DNA from: Mesoterricola sediminis
GTDB taxonomy: Bacteria > Acidobacteriota > Holophagae > Holophagales > Holophagaceae
DNA: 64,000 nucleotides
Direction: 5' to 3'
NCBI RefSeq assembly: GCF_030295425.1
Contig: NZ_AP027081.1
Span: 1,178,001-1,242,000 of the forward strand
Positions 32,338 to 41,154 of the stretch are shown piece by piece. Under the pieces are notes generated by a model, which was not told the origin of the DNA, did no database searches, and worked only from the letters and a program-made list of their open reading frames with translations. The translations under genes were made by a program, and so were the position numbers. Position 1 is the first letter of the stretch, and every line of letters starts with the position of its first letter.

Positions 32338-33810
32338 ATGCCCACGTCCACAGCGAACGGCATCGTCATCCCCTCGGCTGCCGATTCCAAGGTCTACCAC
32401 AACCTCCGCGACTTCCTGACCGAGCTCGAGGCCAACGGCCAGCTCGTGCGCGTCAAGGACGAGGTCGATCCCGAGGAGATCGGCGCCGCCGGCCGCGCCT
32501 CCGCCAACCTCAAGAACGGCCCCGCCGTCCTCTTCGAGAAGGTGCGCGGCTACCGCAATCCCGTCGTCACCATGGTCCACGGTTCCTGGGCCAACCACGC
32601 CCTCATGATGGGCATGGACAAGGACACCTCCGTCAAGGACCAGTTCCACGAGCTGAACCGGCGCTGGAGCATGTATCCGGTCCCGCCCGTCGTCGTCGAC
32701 GACGCCCCGGTGAAGAAGAACCGCGTCACCGAGAACATCAACCTGTTCGAGATCCTCAGCCTCTACCGCATCAACACCTACGACGCCGGCTGCTTCCTGT
32801 CCAAGGCCTGCATCGTCTCCCCCGACCTCGACGAGCCCGAAAGCCACGGCAAGACCAACCTCGGCACCTACCGCATGCAGGTCAAGGGCAAGGACAAGCT
32901 GGGCATCCAGGCCCTGCCGTTCCATGACATCGGGCTCCAGCTGGCCAAGGCCGAGTCCATGAACAAGCCGCTGCCCGTCGCCATCTGCCTGGGCTGCGAC
33001 CCCATCACCACGTTCATGGCCTCCACGCCCATCCGGTACGACCAGTCCGAGTACGACTACGTCGGCGCCCTCAACAACGGCGTGCCCATGCAGATCACCA
33101 AGGCCCCCCAGACGGGCATGATGATCCCCGCCGGCTGCGAGGTCTGCATCGAGGGCTACATCGAGCCCCGCGTCCGCGAGTGCGAAGGCCCCTTCGGCGA
33201 GTTCCCCGGCTCCTACTCCGGCGCCCGCCTCCAGGGCGTCGTGCGGGTGACCTCCGTCAGCTTCCGCGACAACCCGATCTTCGAGAACCTCTACCTGGGC
33301 ATTCCCTGGTCCGAGATCGACTACCTCATGGCCCTGAACACGTCGGTGCCCCTCTACCAGATGCTGAAGGACACCTTCCCCGAGGTCCAGGCCGTGAACG
33401 CGATGTACACCCACGGCATCGGCGTCATCGTCAGCACCAAGGTCCGCTTCGGCGGCTTCGGCAAGGCCGTGGCCATGCGCCTGCTCACCACCCCCCACGG
33501 CATGGCCTACAACAAGGTCATCATCGTGGTGGACGAGTACGTGGACCCCTTCAACCTCGAGCAGGTCATGTGGGCCATGACCACCCGCGTCGACCCCGAC
33601 AAGGACGTCAGCATCATCAAGAACTGCCCCGGAATGCCCCTCGATCCCTCCAGCAACCCTCCGGGCATGCACAACAAGCTCATCATCGACGCGACCACGC
33701 CCAAGCCGCCCGAAGCCGTGTGCCGCGAGACCGAGCTGCTCGTGGCCCCCGCCGGGACCGAGCGCTGGGAAGGCATCATCGCCAACCTCGTCAAGAAGGC
33801 CCGCGGCTGA
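32338..33810 (+). CDS. bsdC: UbiD-family hydroxyarylic acid decarboxylase, subunit C type
   Basis: A 490-residue UbiD-family enzyme. The catalytic Glu pair is visible in EGPFGEFPG (residues about 283-291), and the metal/prenyl-FMN-binding region around YRMQVKGKDKLGIQ is present. It is followed 48 bp later by a gene for the small subunit D, and ubiX is nearby, so it corresponds to the vanillate/4-hydroxybenzoate decarboxylase system (BsdBCD/VdcBCD/ShdBCD). The reaction is non-oxidative, reversible decarboxylation of a hydroxybenzoate to a phenol. The ATG at 32338 is preferred because a GGAGCGAG site precedes it; another ATG at 32323 lies on that site. Confidence 0.93.
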   Translation: MPTSTANGIVIPSAADSKVYHNLRDFLTELEANGQLVRVKDEVDPEEIGAAGRASANLKNGPAVLFEKVRGYRNPVVTMVHGSWANHALMMGMDKDTSVKDQFHELNRRWSMYPVPPVVVDDAPVKKNRVTENINLFEILSLYRINTYDAGCFLSKACIVSPDLDEPESHGKTNLGTYRMQVKGKDKLGIQALPFHDIGLQLAKAESMNKPLPVAICLGCDPITTFMASTPIRYDQSEYDYVGALNNGVPMQITKAPQTGMMIPAGCEVCIEGYIEPRVRECEGPFGEFPGSYSGARLQGVVRVTSVSFRDNPIFENLYLGIPWSEIDYLMALNTSVPLYQMLKDTFPEVQAVNAMYTHGIGVIVSTKVRFGGFGKAVAMRLLTTPHGMAYNKVIIVVDEYVDPFNLEQVMWAMTTRVDPDKDVSIIKNCPGMPLDPSSNPPGMHNKLIIDATTPKPPEAVCRETELLVAPAGTERWEGIIANLVKKARG

Positions 33811-33858
33811 TCCCGCGCCATCCCGCCAACCTTGAACCCTGATCGAAAGGAACCCAAC

Positions 33859-34083
33859 ATGATCTGCCCCCGCTGCGAATCCGAAAAGGTCGAGCTGCTG
33901 GTGAAGTCCCCCGTCGGCAACGTGTGGGAGATGTACATCTGCGGCACCTGCACCTACTCCTGGCGGTCCACCGAGACCCCGGACAAGACCGATCCCAAGC
34001 ACTACAACGCCAAGTTCAAGATCAACCCGGCGCACATCGACAAGATGCTGATGATCCCGCCGATCCCGCCCCTCAAGGGCTAG
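33859..34083 (+). CDS. bsdD: Hydroxyarylic acid decarboxylase small subunit D
   Basis: A 74-residue protein with two CxxC zinc-ribbon-like pairs, MICPRCESEKVELL and ICGTCTYSWRSTE, and the conserved tail KINPAHIDKMLMIPPIPPL. It matches the VdcD/BsdD/ShdD subunit found only with subunits B and C of non-oxidative hydroxybenzoate decarboxylases; its role is structural or unknown. It follows bsdC by 48 bp with a GAAAGGA site. A palindromic repeat begins 1 bp after its stop codon. Confidence 0.93.
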   Translation: MICPRCESEKVELLVKSPVGNVWEMYICGTCTYSWRSTETPDKTDPKHYNAKFKINPAHIDKMLMIPPIPPLKG

Positions 34084-34084
34084 T

Positions 34085-34177
34085 GCAGCGTCCGCAAAGT
34101 CGCCTGAATCATCCGAGGGGAGCGGCCGCTGCACTCCCATCGCGTCCGGATGATTCAGGAGACTGGGCGGATGCGGC
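34085..34177. repeat. 93-bp palindromic repeat element, copy 2
   Basis: Arms at 34085-34115 and 34147-34177 (31 bp each, about five mismatches) surround a 31-bp centre with AGCGGCCGCT. It is the same element as 21395-21487, in the same orientation. It abuts the bsdD stop codon and lies 72 bp before ribBA, so it separates the decarboxylase and riboflavin genes and could limit read-through or protect the bsdCD transcript. Confidence 0.85.
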
Positions 34178-34248
34178 ACCCTCGACTGGAATCCCCGGGG
34201 CCGGCTCCACCGGCCCCGGGGGCCTCAGGACCGCTGGAAGGAGCCGAC

Positions 34249-35454
34249 ATGCCGCTGGCAACCATCAACGAGGCCATCGAGGACATCCGCCAGGGGCGGA
34301 TGGTGATCCTGGTGGATGACGAGAACCGGGAGAACGAGGGTGACCTCACGCTGGCCGCCGACCACGTGACCCCCGAGGCCATCAATTTCATGGCCACCCA
34401 CGGCCGCGGCCTCATCTGCCTGAGCCTGACCGGCGACAAGGCCGCCGCCCTGGGCCTCGAACCCATGGTGCGGGAGAACGATTCGCCCTTCGGGACGGCC
34501 TTCACGGTCTCCATCGAGGCCCGGAAGGGTGTCACGACGGGCATTTCCGCGCACGACCGGTCCACCACGATCCGCACCGCCGTGCGCGACGGGTCCGGCC
34601 CCGGGGACCTGGTCCGGCCGGGCCACGTCTTCCCGCTCATCGCCCGGGAGGGCGGGGTGCTGGTGCGGACGGGCCAGACCGAAGGCTCGGTGGACCTGGC
34701 GCGGCTGGCCGGGTGCCGCCCGGCCGGCGTCATCTGCGAAATCATGAAGGACGACGGCACCATGGCCCGCATGCCGGACCTGGAGGTCTTCGCCGCGGAG
34801 CACGGCCTGAAGATCGTCTCCGTCCGCGACCTCATCGCCCACCGCGTCCGGTGGGAGCGCCACATCACCCGCGCCGGCGAGGCCGCCATGCCCCTCCGGG
34901 AGGGCGGCGCCTTCCGGGCCGTCGCCTACGAGGACGGCATCACCGGCCTCACACACATCGCCCTCGTCAAAGGGGAGATCGATCCGGACGCGCCGGTCCT
35001 GGTGCGCGTCCACAGCGAGTGCCTCACCGGAGACGCGTTCGGTTCCCTGCGCTGCGATTGCGGGGAGCAGCTGAAGACCGCCCTGCGCCGCATCGAGGCC
35101 GAGGGCGCCGGCGTGCTGCTCTACATGCGCCAGGAGGGCAGGGGCATCGGGCTGGGCAACAAGATCCGCGCCTACGCGCTCCAGGACAAGGGCTGCGACA
35201 CCGTCGAGGCCAATGAGCGCCTGGGCTTCCAGGCCGACCTCCGGGACTACGGCATCGGGGCCCAGATCCTGCGCGACCTCGGGGTGCGGAGGATGCGCCT
35301 CCTCACGAACAATCCCAAGAAGATCATCGGCCTGGAGGGCTACGGCCTCCACGTCGAGGAGCGGGTGCCGCTGGAGATGCCCTCCGGGGCCGAGAACCGG
35401 CGCTACCTCGCCACCAAGAAGCTGAAGCTCGGCCACCTCCTGAACTGCGTGTAA
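34249..35454 (+). CDS. ribBA: Bifunctional DHBP synthase/GTP cyclohydrolase II
   Basis: A 401-residue fusion. Residues 1-205 are 3,4-dihydroxy-2-butanone-4-phosphate synthase, with the acidic loop [11 protein letters not shown] and [11 protein letters not shown]. Residues 210-401 are GTP cyclohydrolase II, with the three zinc Cys in [18 protein letters not shown] and the catalytic [21 protein letters not shown]. Together they supply both precursors of riboflavin. The ATG at 34249 has GGAAGGAG upstream; the longer frame runs back into the palindromic repeat. ribD follows 24 bp later. No FMN riboswitch is seen upstream, so regulation may differ from the usual riboflavin operon. Confidence 0.96.
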   Translation: MPLATINEAIEDIRQGRMVILVDDENRENEGDLTLAADHVTPEAINFMATHGRGLICLSLTGDKAAALGLEPMVRENDSPFGTAFTVSIEARKGVTTGISAHDRSTTIRTAVRDGSGPGDLVRPGHVFPLIAREGGVLVRTGQTEGSVDLARLAGCRPAGVICEIMKDDGTMARMPDLEVFAAEHGLKIVSVRDLIAHRVRWERHITRAGEAAMPLREGGAFRAVAYEDGITGLTHIALVKGEIDPDAPVLVRVHSECLTGDAFGSLRCDCGEQLKTALRRIEAEGAGVLLYMRQEGRGIGLGNKIRAYALQDKGCDTVEANERLGFQADLRDYGIGAQILRDLGVRRMRLLTNNPKKIIGLEGYGLHVEERVPLEMPSGAENRRYLATKKLKLGHLLNCV

Positions 35455-35478
35455 CGACGGACGGGCTGGGAGGCGTTG

Positions 35479-36627
35479 ATGTACCAGGAACCCGTCCAGA
35501 CCGGCGCCGGGGCCGGGTGGCTGCCCGACCCAGCCCGGGCCGTGGCGGGGGGACCGGAGGACCTGGGGACCTTCGAGGCGGCCACGGGCGGGCCGTGGCC
35601 CCGGCCCTCCCATCTCCAGGGGGATGCCCGCTTCATGGCCATGGCCCTGCGGGAAGCGCTGGGGGGCGTGGGGCTGGCCAGTCCCAACCCCCCGGTAGGC
35701 TGCGTGCTCGTCCAGGCGGGTGAGGTCATCGGCGCGGGCGCGCACACCCGGACCGGCGGCCCCCACGCGGAAATCGTGGCGCTGACCGAGGCCCGCCGGC
35801 AGGGCCGGGACCCGGCCGGGGCCACCGCCTACGTCACCCTGGAGCCCTGTTGCCACCAGGGCCGTACGCCGCCCTGCGCGGACGCCCTCGTGGCCGCCGG
35901 CATCCGCCGGGTGGTCGCCGGCGCCATCGATCCCAATCCCCGGGTGGATGGCGGCGGTCTCCGGCGGCTGCGGGCCGCTGGCGTGGAGGTCGGGCGTAGG
36001 GTCCTGGCCGAGGCCTGCGAGGCCTTCCACGCCCCCTTCTTCAAGCGCGTCCGCACGGGCCTGCCCTGGGTCACCTTCCTCGGCCACCCGGCCCCGTCCC
36101 TGGCGGGGCCGGATCCGGTGTTCCGGCGGGTCCAGGCCGCCTTCCGGTGCGCCGCGGACGCGGTGGCCACCGATCTGCCGACGCTCCGCATCCATGCCCT
36201 TCGCCTGGGCGACCCCTGGGTGGACCCGCCCGCCCATCGCCGGCTCCGGCGGGTCATCCTCGACCCGGAGGGCCACCTGGAGGCGGCCCACCCCATCTGG
36301 GAACACGGCCCCTGCCTCCGGGCCGTGGCCGGCCTCCGGGCGCCCCTGCCCGGCGTCGGCGACCTCCCCTGCGGGGGCCGGTCGGGGGATCTGGACCTGG
36401 GGGCCCTCCTGGGCGCCCTGGCCGACCAGGGCGTGGGGCGGATCCTGTTCGAGGGCGGCGAGGCCCTGGGCCGGAGCCTCCTGCGCCGGGGCCTCCTGGA
36501 CGAGGTGGTGGCCTTCCGCAGCGCCGGCGCGCCGGCCGGACCCCAGGGTTGCGGCCTGCCTTGCGAGGGGACTCACCGCCACCGCTTCGCCGTGGAGGGC
36601 GGGGCCTGGGAGATCTACCGGATCTGA
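35479..36627 (+). CDS. ribD: RibD-like deaminase with a divergent reductase domain
   Basis: A 382-residue protein. After a non-conserved 50-residue N-terminal extension, the deaminase domain is clear: zinc ligands in GPHAEIVAL and EPCCHQGRTPPC, and PNPPVG. The reductase half keeps ILFEGGEALGRSLL near the end, but the usual K-x-A-x-S-L-D-G segment reads LGHPAPSLAG, so the Lys and Asp are lost, and the T-V-x-x-D-x-P region is altered to VATDLPTLRIH. It may therefore be a deaminase with a weak or changed reductase, or a paralogue. The ATG at 35479 has GGGAGG six bases upstream. It is the last gene of the ribBA-ribD pair. Confidence 0.82.
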   Translation: MYQEPVQTGAGAGWLPDPARAVAGGPEDLGTFEAATGGPWPRPSHLQGDARFMAMALREALGGVGLASPNPPVGCVLVQAGEVIGAGAHTRTGGPHAEIVALTEARRQGRDPAGATAYVTLEPCCHQGRTPPCADALVAAGIRRVVAGAIDPNPRVDGGGLRRLRAAGVEVGRRVLAEACEAFHAPFFKRVRTGLPWVTFLGHPAPSLAGPDPVFRRVQAAFRCAADAVATDLPTLRIHALRLGDPWVDPPAHRRLRRVILDPEGHLEAAHPIWEHGPCLRAVAGLRAPLPGVGDLPCGGRSGDLDLGALLGALADQGVGRILFEGGEALGRSLLRRGLLDEVVAFRSAGAPAGPQGCGLPCEGTHRHRFAVEGGAWEIYRI

Positions 36628-36630
36628 CGC

Positions 36631-36685
36631 CGGGCCCGGTCCATGGGGCGCGCCCATCCTGCGCGCGCCCCTCGGACCGGGCCCG
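36631..36685. terminator. Bidirectional terminator hairpin between ribD and the convergent decarboxylase
   Basis: 23-bp arms at 36631-36653 and 36663-36685 pair with only two mismatches and leave a 9-nt loop. The hairpin lies between two converging stop codons (36627 and 36704) and would work for both transcripts, although no long T-run is present on either side. Confidence 0.65.
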
Positions 36686-36703
36686 GGCCGGGTCCCCCGC
36701 GGC

Positions 36704-38221
36704 TCAGAGGTCCAGGGGCCGGCTGGAGGGCACGAGGAAGGGGGCCGGATCCACGTCCAGGAAGGGGGCGCGGTGGAACCGGCCCTTCTGGTCGAAGGGC
36801 ACCGTGCAGTCGAAGATGGCCTTGCAGGTGATCCCCTTCGCGCGGATGCTGGGGCTCATTTCAGGCATCTGGCTGGGATCGAGGGGGTGGCAGCGCACGC
36901 CGGGGATGGGGATGATGTCGACGTCGGCCTGGAAACGGGTGGTCATGGCCCACATGACGTCGTTGGAGTCGAAGAGGTCGACGTCGTCGTCCACCAGGAT
37001 CACGTGCTTGAGTTCGGAGAAGGAGGAGAAGGCGAGAAGCGCGGCCTGGCGGTGGCGGCCCTCGTCCGGGGGCGCGCTCTTGCGGACCTGGAGCACGGCC
37101 ACGTACTTGCCGCCGCCGCATGGGTGGGCGTACACGTTCTGGAGGAGGCCCGGCAGGGCGCGGTTGACCATGGTGATGATGCTGGCCTCGGTGGGGATGC
37201 CGGCCAGGTTGACATGCTCCTCCGAGGGGCCGATGCAGGTCTGCATGATGGGCCGGATGCGGTGGGTGACCGCCGTGACGCGGATGACGGGCAGGGAGGG
37301 GTTCGCGGGCCCGTTGTAGCCGGGGAATTCCGGCATGGCCTTGCCGGTGCCGCTGCTCTGGTCCTCGACCATGCGCAGGTCGGGGAGGAGCTCGCCCTCG
37401 ATGACGAATTCGGCCGCGGCGATGGCCTTGGCGTCCACCGTGAGGCAGGAGGCCATCTCCACGGGGCGGCCGCGGAGCGCGCCGGCGATGCCCAGCTCGT
37501 TGAAGCCGAGGGGCGTGCTGGGCGCCTCGAAGCAGGCCGCGATGTAGACGGCGGGGTCCAGGCCGATGCTGATGGAGATGGGCTGGGGCTTGCCCGCCTT
37601 CTCGGCCTTCATGCGGAAGCTGTCCAGGTGGCGGCCCGGGACGAAGTACATCGAGATGGTGTCGGGCCCCTGGACGCAGAGCCGGTGGATGGTGACGTCC
37701 TCTTCCCCCGTCTCGGGATCGCGGCCGTAGCAGAGGCCCATGGTGATGTAGGGACCGGCGTCCTCGGGGGTGTTGGTGGGGGTGGGCAGGAGCTTGCGGA
37801 GATCGAAGCCCGGATCGGAGGCCCGGTGCACCACTTCCTGGCAGGGGGCCGCGCCCTTGACGGGGATGGGCTGGATGGGATTGTTCAGGGCCTCGCACAT
37901 GTGGAAACCGAGGCGCTGGGGCGTCGTGCCCAGGAGGGCCGCCACGCGGCGGCGGTCGGCCAGCATGCCGATGGAGATCCGGTGGCCTTCGTAGCCTTTG
38001 ATGGTGTTGAAGATCATGGCGGGCCCGGCCTTGGTGGGGCGCATCACGGTGCCGCCCGCGCCCACATGGCGATAGACCCCGCTCAGCTCGGCGATGGGAT
38101 CGACGGGGGTGTCGGTGACCAGGAGCTGGCCTGGCATCTCCGACAGGAGGCGGAGGGCGCTGCGGAGATCCGTGACGGCGGTCGCGGCGGACGGTGCTGG
38201 CGCAAGGGGGGCGGGGCTCAT
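36704..38221 (-). CDS. lpdC: UbiD-family decarboxylase, gallate decarboxylase (LpdC)-like
   Basis: A 505-residue protein. It shares long signatures with Lactobacillus LpdC: GVYRHVGAGGTVMRPT, GPAMIFNTIKGYEGHR, PTNTPEDAGPYITMG, GLDPAVYIAACFEAP, TGKAMPEFPGYNG and IGPSEEHVNLAGIPTEAS. LpdC decarboxylates gallate and protocatechuate and needs prenyl-FMN, here presumably from the UbiX encoded at 28661. The catalytic Glu appears in MPEFPG; the E-x4-E pair seen in BsdC is not conserved in that form. It is convergent with ribBA-ribD, and no lpdD-like small-subunit gene is adjacent. The ATG at 38221 lies behind a TGGAAGGT-like site. Decarboxylation of gallate to pyrogallol would suit anaerobic trihydroxybenzene metabolism. 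Confidence 0.9.
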   Translation of the reverse strand: MSPAPLAPAPSAATAVTDLRSALRLLSEMPGQLLVTDTPVDPIAELSGVYRHVGAGGTVMRPTKAGPAMIFNTIKGYEGHRISIGMLADRRRVAALLGTTPQRLGFHMCEALNNPIQPIPVKGAAPCQEVVHRASDPGFDLRKLLPTPTNTPEDAGPYITMGLCYGRDPETGEEDVTIHRLCVQGPDTISMYFVPGRHLDSFRMKAEKAGKPQPISISIGLDPAVYIAACFEAPSTPLGFNELGIAGALRGRPVEMASCLTVDAKAIAAAEFVIEGELLPDLRMVEDQSSGTGKAMPEFPGYNGPANPSLPVIRVTAVTHRIRPIMQTCIGPSEEHVNLAGIPTEASIITMVNRALPGLLQNVYAHPCGGGKYVAVLQVRKSAPPDEGRHRQAALLAFSSFSELKHVILVDDDVDLFDSNDVMWAMTTRFQADVDIIPIPGVRCHPLDPSQMPEMSPSIRAKGITCKAIFDCTVPFDQKGRFHRAPFLDVDPAPFLVPSSRPLDL

Positions 38222-38408
38222 GGAGACTCCTGGAAGGTGGATGGCTCCACTGTCCGCCTGCGTCCGAGGGCCCGTCCAATCGCTTTTTGGGGGCCGGGTG
38301 ATGCGCGCAAGGCATGCATGCCCTGGCGTTATCAGAGGCCCGCCTGTGATCACCCGCGCGCGCGGGATCGGGCCCTGGATCTGCGAATGAGTCGAGAAGT
38401 CAGACGAA

Positions 38409-38422
38409 TGTAAACCTTTCCA
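38409..38422. promoter_or_regulatory. LacI-type operator-like sequence near lpdC
   Basis: TGTAAACCTTTCCA differs at two positions from the operator TGTAAACGTTTTCA at 39964-39977. It lies 188 bp upstream of the lpdC-like gene and just after the GPH symporter stop codon. It may be chance or a weak LacI-family site. The gap at 38222-38427 shows no gene. Confidence 0.25.
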
Positions 38423-38427
38423 TACCC

Positions 38428-39837
38428 TCAGGCCGGCTCCGCCGCGGCCCGGCGCTTCTGGAGGATCTCCTTCACCTCGTAGGACCGGGCCTCCGTCAGT
38501 GGGTAACCCAGCAGGATGAGGATGCCGGCGCCGCAGAGGGCCGTGGGCAGGCCGATCTCCCAGAGGCGGAGGCGCCAGAGGGCCGCGGCGCTCTGGGTGG
38601 CCAGGCCCTCCACGAAGCCCGTGCCCTGCAGGAGGTAGCCCCCGGCCACGGAGGCCACGGAGACGCCCGCCTTCCACCACCAGTTGTAGACGGCGAAGTA
38701 GACGCCCTCCTTGCGGACGCCTTCGCGGACCTCCTCCTCGTCGCAGATGTCCGCGATCATGGAGTTCACGAGGGAGAAGCAGAAGACCATGCCCAGGGAG
38801 AGGCCCACCGTGGGGATGTAGGTGAGCCAGGGGCGGGCGGGATCGTAGCAGACGATCTTGAGGAGGTTGGCGGCGGCGATGAGGGCGAAGGAGAGGATCA
38901 CCGTCCCCTTCTTGCCGAGGGCCTTGGAGACCCAGACCATGGGAATCGCGCCGGCGATGCCGACCGCCGCCCACAGCGTCCCGTTCTGGGCCATCAGGGC
39001 GCTGGCGGCGTCCTTGTCGCCGCCGAAGAGGTAGAAGATCGTCGTGAAGTTGCTGAAGCCCATGACGACCTGGAAGCCGACGATGAGGAGGCTGAAGGCC
39101 GCCACGAGGCGCAGGAAGGCGCGGTTGCGGTAGGTGGCCTTGAAGCCCTCCATCACGGGGATGCGGGCCTGCTCGCGGGCCTGGGAGAACTTGCCCTCCT
39201 TGCACACGAAGGCGCACACCAGGGCCGAAATGGTGAGGAAGGCGCTCATGCCCAGGCAGACCCAGCGGATCCCGGCCACCGTGTCGCCCTTGAAGACGGG
39301 CCGGTTGGCCAGGTAGTAGACCCAGGGGAGGCAGAAGGCGCCCACGTTGCCGATGAAGCTGGCGAAGGCGAAGAGGGAGGTCTTCTCGTGGGGATCCTCG
39401 GTCATCTCGAGGCCCAGGGCGCCGTGGGGGATCGCATAGATGGGGACCACGGTGTAGAAGAACACCGAGGCCGCCAGGAAGTAGGCGAACATGGCGCCGT
39501 GGCTCCAGTTCCGGGGGACGGTCCAGAGCAGGAAGAAGGCGATGCCCAGGAGGACGCCCCCGACGACGAGGTAGGGGATCCGGCGCCCGTAGCGCGTCCG
39601 GGTGTTGTCGGAGAGGTTGCCGAGGAAGGGGTCCACGAGGGCGTCCCAGAGGCGGGGAAGGGCCTGCGCGTAGCCGATCCAGACGGCGCTGATGCCCAGG
39701 CCGACCACGTACACCAGGCCCGTTAGCTGGATGACCGAATTCACGGCGACGATGGTGACGATGGACCCCATCCCGTAGGCGAGCTTCTGGCTGATCGGGA
39801 TGCGGTCGATGGCGAGCGGGGGGCGGGATTCGGACAT
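38428..39837 (-). CDS. GPH-family sugar:cation symporter
   Basis: A 469-residue MFS-fold permease of the glycoside-pentoside-hexuronide family, with PRLWDALVDPFLGNLSDNTRTRYGRRIPYL after helix 2 and MIADICDEEEVREGVRKEG in the second half, both diagnostic. Such carriers import disaccharides or oligosaccharides with Na+ or H+. It is divergent from a LacI-type repressor, and a saccharide-degradation run follows beyond it, so it probably imports the oligosaccharides made in the periplasm. The ATG at 39837 begins just before the first segment; the longer frame crosses the lacI operator and was rejected. Confidence 0.9.
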   Translation of the reverse strand: MSESRPPLAIDRIPISQKLAYGMGSIVTIVAVNSVIQLTGLVYVVGLGISAVWIGYAQALPRLWDALVDPFLGNLSDNTRTRYGRRIPYLVVGGVLLGIAFFLLWTVPRNWSHGAMFAYFLAASVFFYTVVPIYAIPHGALGLEMTEDPHEKTSLFAFASFIGNVGAFCLPWVYYLANRPVFKGDTVAGIRWVCLGMSAFLTISALVCAFVCKEGKFSQAREQARIPVMEGFKATYRNRAFLRLVAAFSLLIVGFQVVMGFSNFTTIFYLFGGDKDAASALMAQNGTLWAAVGIAGAIPMVWVSKALGKKGTVILSFALIAAANLLKIVCYDPARPWLTYIPTVGLSLGMVFCFSLVNSMIADICDEEEVREGVRKEGVYFAVYNWWWKAGVSVASVAGGYLLQGTGFVEGLATQSAAALWRLRLWEIGLPTALCGAGILILLGYPLTEARSYEVKEILQKRRAAAEPA

Positions 39838-39963
39838 GGGACCTGCCGGGGGAGGGGATACAAGGGTTTGGTTTGCTTGGATCTTAGGCGCGTAGGTGGA
39901 GGTCTTTGACTTTTTCACTTGCGGGAGGGATGGCATGGGTATATTACTTTTCTGCTCCCACGA

Positions 39964-39977
39964 TGTAAACGTTTTCA
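39964..39977. promoter_or_regulatory. LacI-family operator between GPH symporter and lacI
   Basis: TGTAAACGTTTTCA contains the central AAACGTTT palindrome with the CG core typical of LacI/GalR operators. It lies in the 174-bp gap between the divergent symporter gene and lacI, 34 bp before the lacI start. A nearby A+T-rich TATATTAC (about 39942) may belong to a promoter. Confidence 0.65.
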
Positions 39978-40011
39978 TTTCCCCCCCCGAGTCTTCCGCG
40001 GACGAAATCCC

Positions 40012-41073
40012 ATGAGCGAGCCCAGCCGAGAAGCGCCCGTCCGTAGCGAAACCGCCGACGTCACCATCCACGACGTGGCGCGGGAAGCGCGGGTCTCCAT
40101 CGCCACGGTGTCGCGGGTCCTCAATGGCACCAACCCGGTGAAGGGCGCAACGAGTGAGCGGGTGATGGCCGCCGTGGAGCGCCTGGGCTACATCCCCCAC
40201 AGCGGCGCCCGGAGCCTCATCAAGCGGGAGACCCGGACCCTGGGCGTCCTGCTGCCGGACATGTTCGGCGAGTTCTTCAGCGAGCTGATCCGCGGCCTGG
40301 ACCTGGTGGCCCGCCGCCGGGGCTTCGCCCTCCTCGTGACCTGCACCCACGGCGAGGCCAGCGCCGCCGAAACCATGCTCCGCACCATGCACGGGAAGGT
40401 GGACGGCATGGTGATCCTCAGCTCCGACCTGGACCTCGACGCGGGCCTATGCCGGCTTCTTGGCCGTACGCCAACCGTCTTCCTGAACCAGCCGGACGGG
40501 CCGCAGGCCGCCAGCTACGACGCCATCAGCGTGGACAACCACGGGGGCGCCCTCTCCATGACGCGCTACCTGCTGGGGCTGGGCCACCGCCGCATCGCCT
40601 TCATCGGCGGGCCCGAGCACAACATGGACGCGCGGCAGCGCCTGGAGGGCTGGCGGGAGGCCATGGCCTCCCTGGCCGCCGAGCCCGACCCCGCCCTGGA
40701 GGTGCCGGGCGATTTCAGCGAGGCCTCGGGATACCGGGCCGCGTGCCGCCTGCTCAAACTGCCGACCCGGCCCACGGCCATCTTCGCCGCCAACGACGAC
40801 ATGGCGCTGGGCGCCCTGGCCGCCCTTCGGGACCAGGGGGTCAAGGTGCCCGAGGACATCAGCCTGGCGGGCTTCGACGACGTGCCCATCGTGCGTTACC
40901 TCTCCCCGGCGCTCACGTCGGTGCGGGCGCCCATTCCCGAGCTCGGGGCCCGCGCCGCCGAGCGGTTGCTCAACATCATCGAGGCCGGCGGCGCCAGCCA
41001 GGCCCGCCAGGAGACCCTCGACGTCGTGCTGGTGACGCGGGCCTCCACCTGTCCCCCCCGCCTGACCCCCTGA
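40012..41073 (+). CDS. LacI family transcriptional regulator
   Basis: A 353-residue repressor. The N-terminal HTH (about residues 17-65) is VTIHDVAREARVSIATVSRVLNG, with the hinge helix GARSLIKRETRTLGVLLPD, followed by a periplasmic-binding-protein-like sugar domain (AIFAANDDMALGALAALRDQGVKVPEDISLAGFDDVPI). It is divergent from the GPH symporter and upstream of the TonB receptor and glycosidase genes, so it probably represses the locus until a sugar from it binds. The start is fixed by context, since the HTH begins soon after; no strong ribosome-binding site is visible. Confidence 0.93.
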   Translation: MSEPSREAPVRSETADVTIHDVAREARVSIATVSRVLNGTNPVKGATSERVMAAVERLGYIPHSGARSLIKRETRTLGVLLPDMFGEFFSELIRGLDLVARRRGFALLVTCTHGEASAAETMLRTMHGKVDGMVILSSDLDLDAGLCRLLGRTPTVFLNQPDGPQAASYDAISVDNHGGALSMTRYLLGLGHRRIAFIGGPEHNMDARQRLEGWREAMASLAAEPDPALEVPGDFSEASGYRAACRLLKLPTRPTAIFAANDDMALGALAALRDQGVKVPEDISLAGFDDVPIVRYLSPALTSVRAPIPELGARAAERLLNIIEAGGASQARQETLDVVLVTRASTCPPRLTP

Positions 41074-41154
41074 TTCCGCATCCATTCCGGGACGGGATGG
41101 CCCGTTCCGCCGTTTCTTCACCCTTCCCTTCCCAAACCTTCCATGGAGCCACCC

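Noticed and set aside
34084-34248. FMN riboswitch upstream of ribBA
   Set aside because: The conserved RFN-element sequence is not seen; the gap is occupied by the palindromic repeat.
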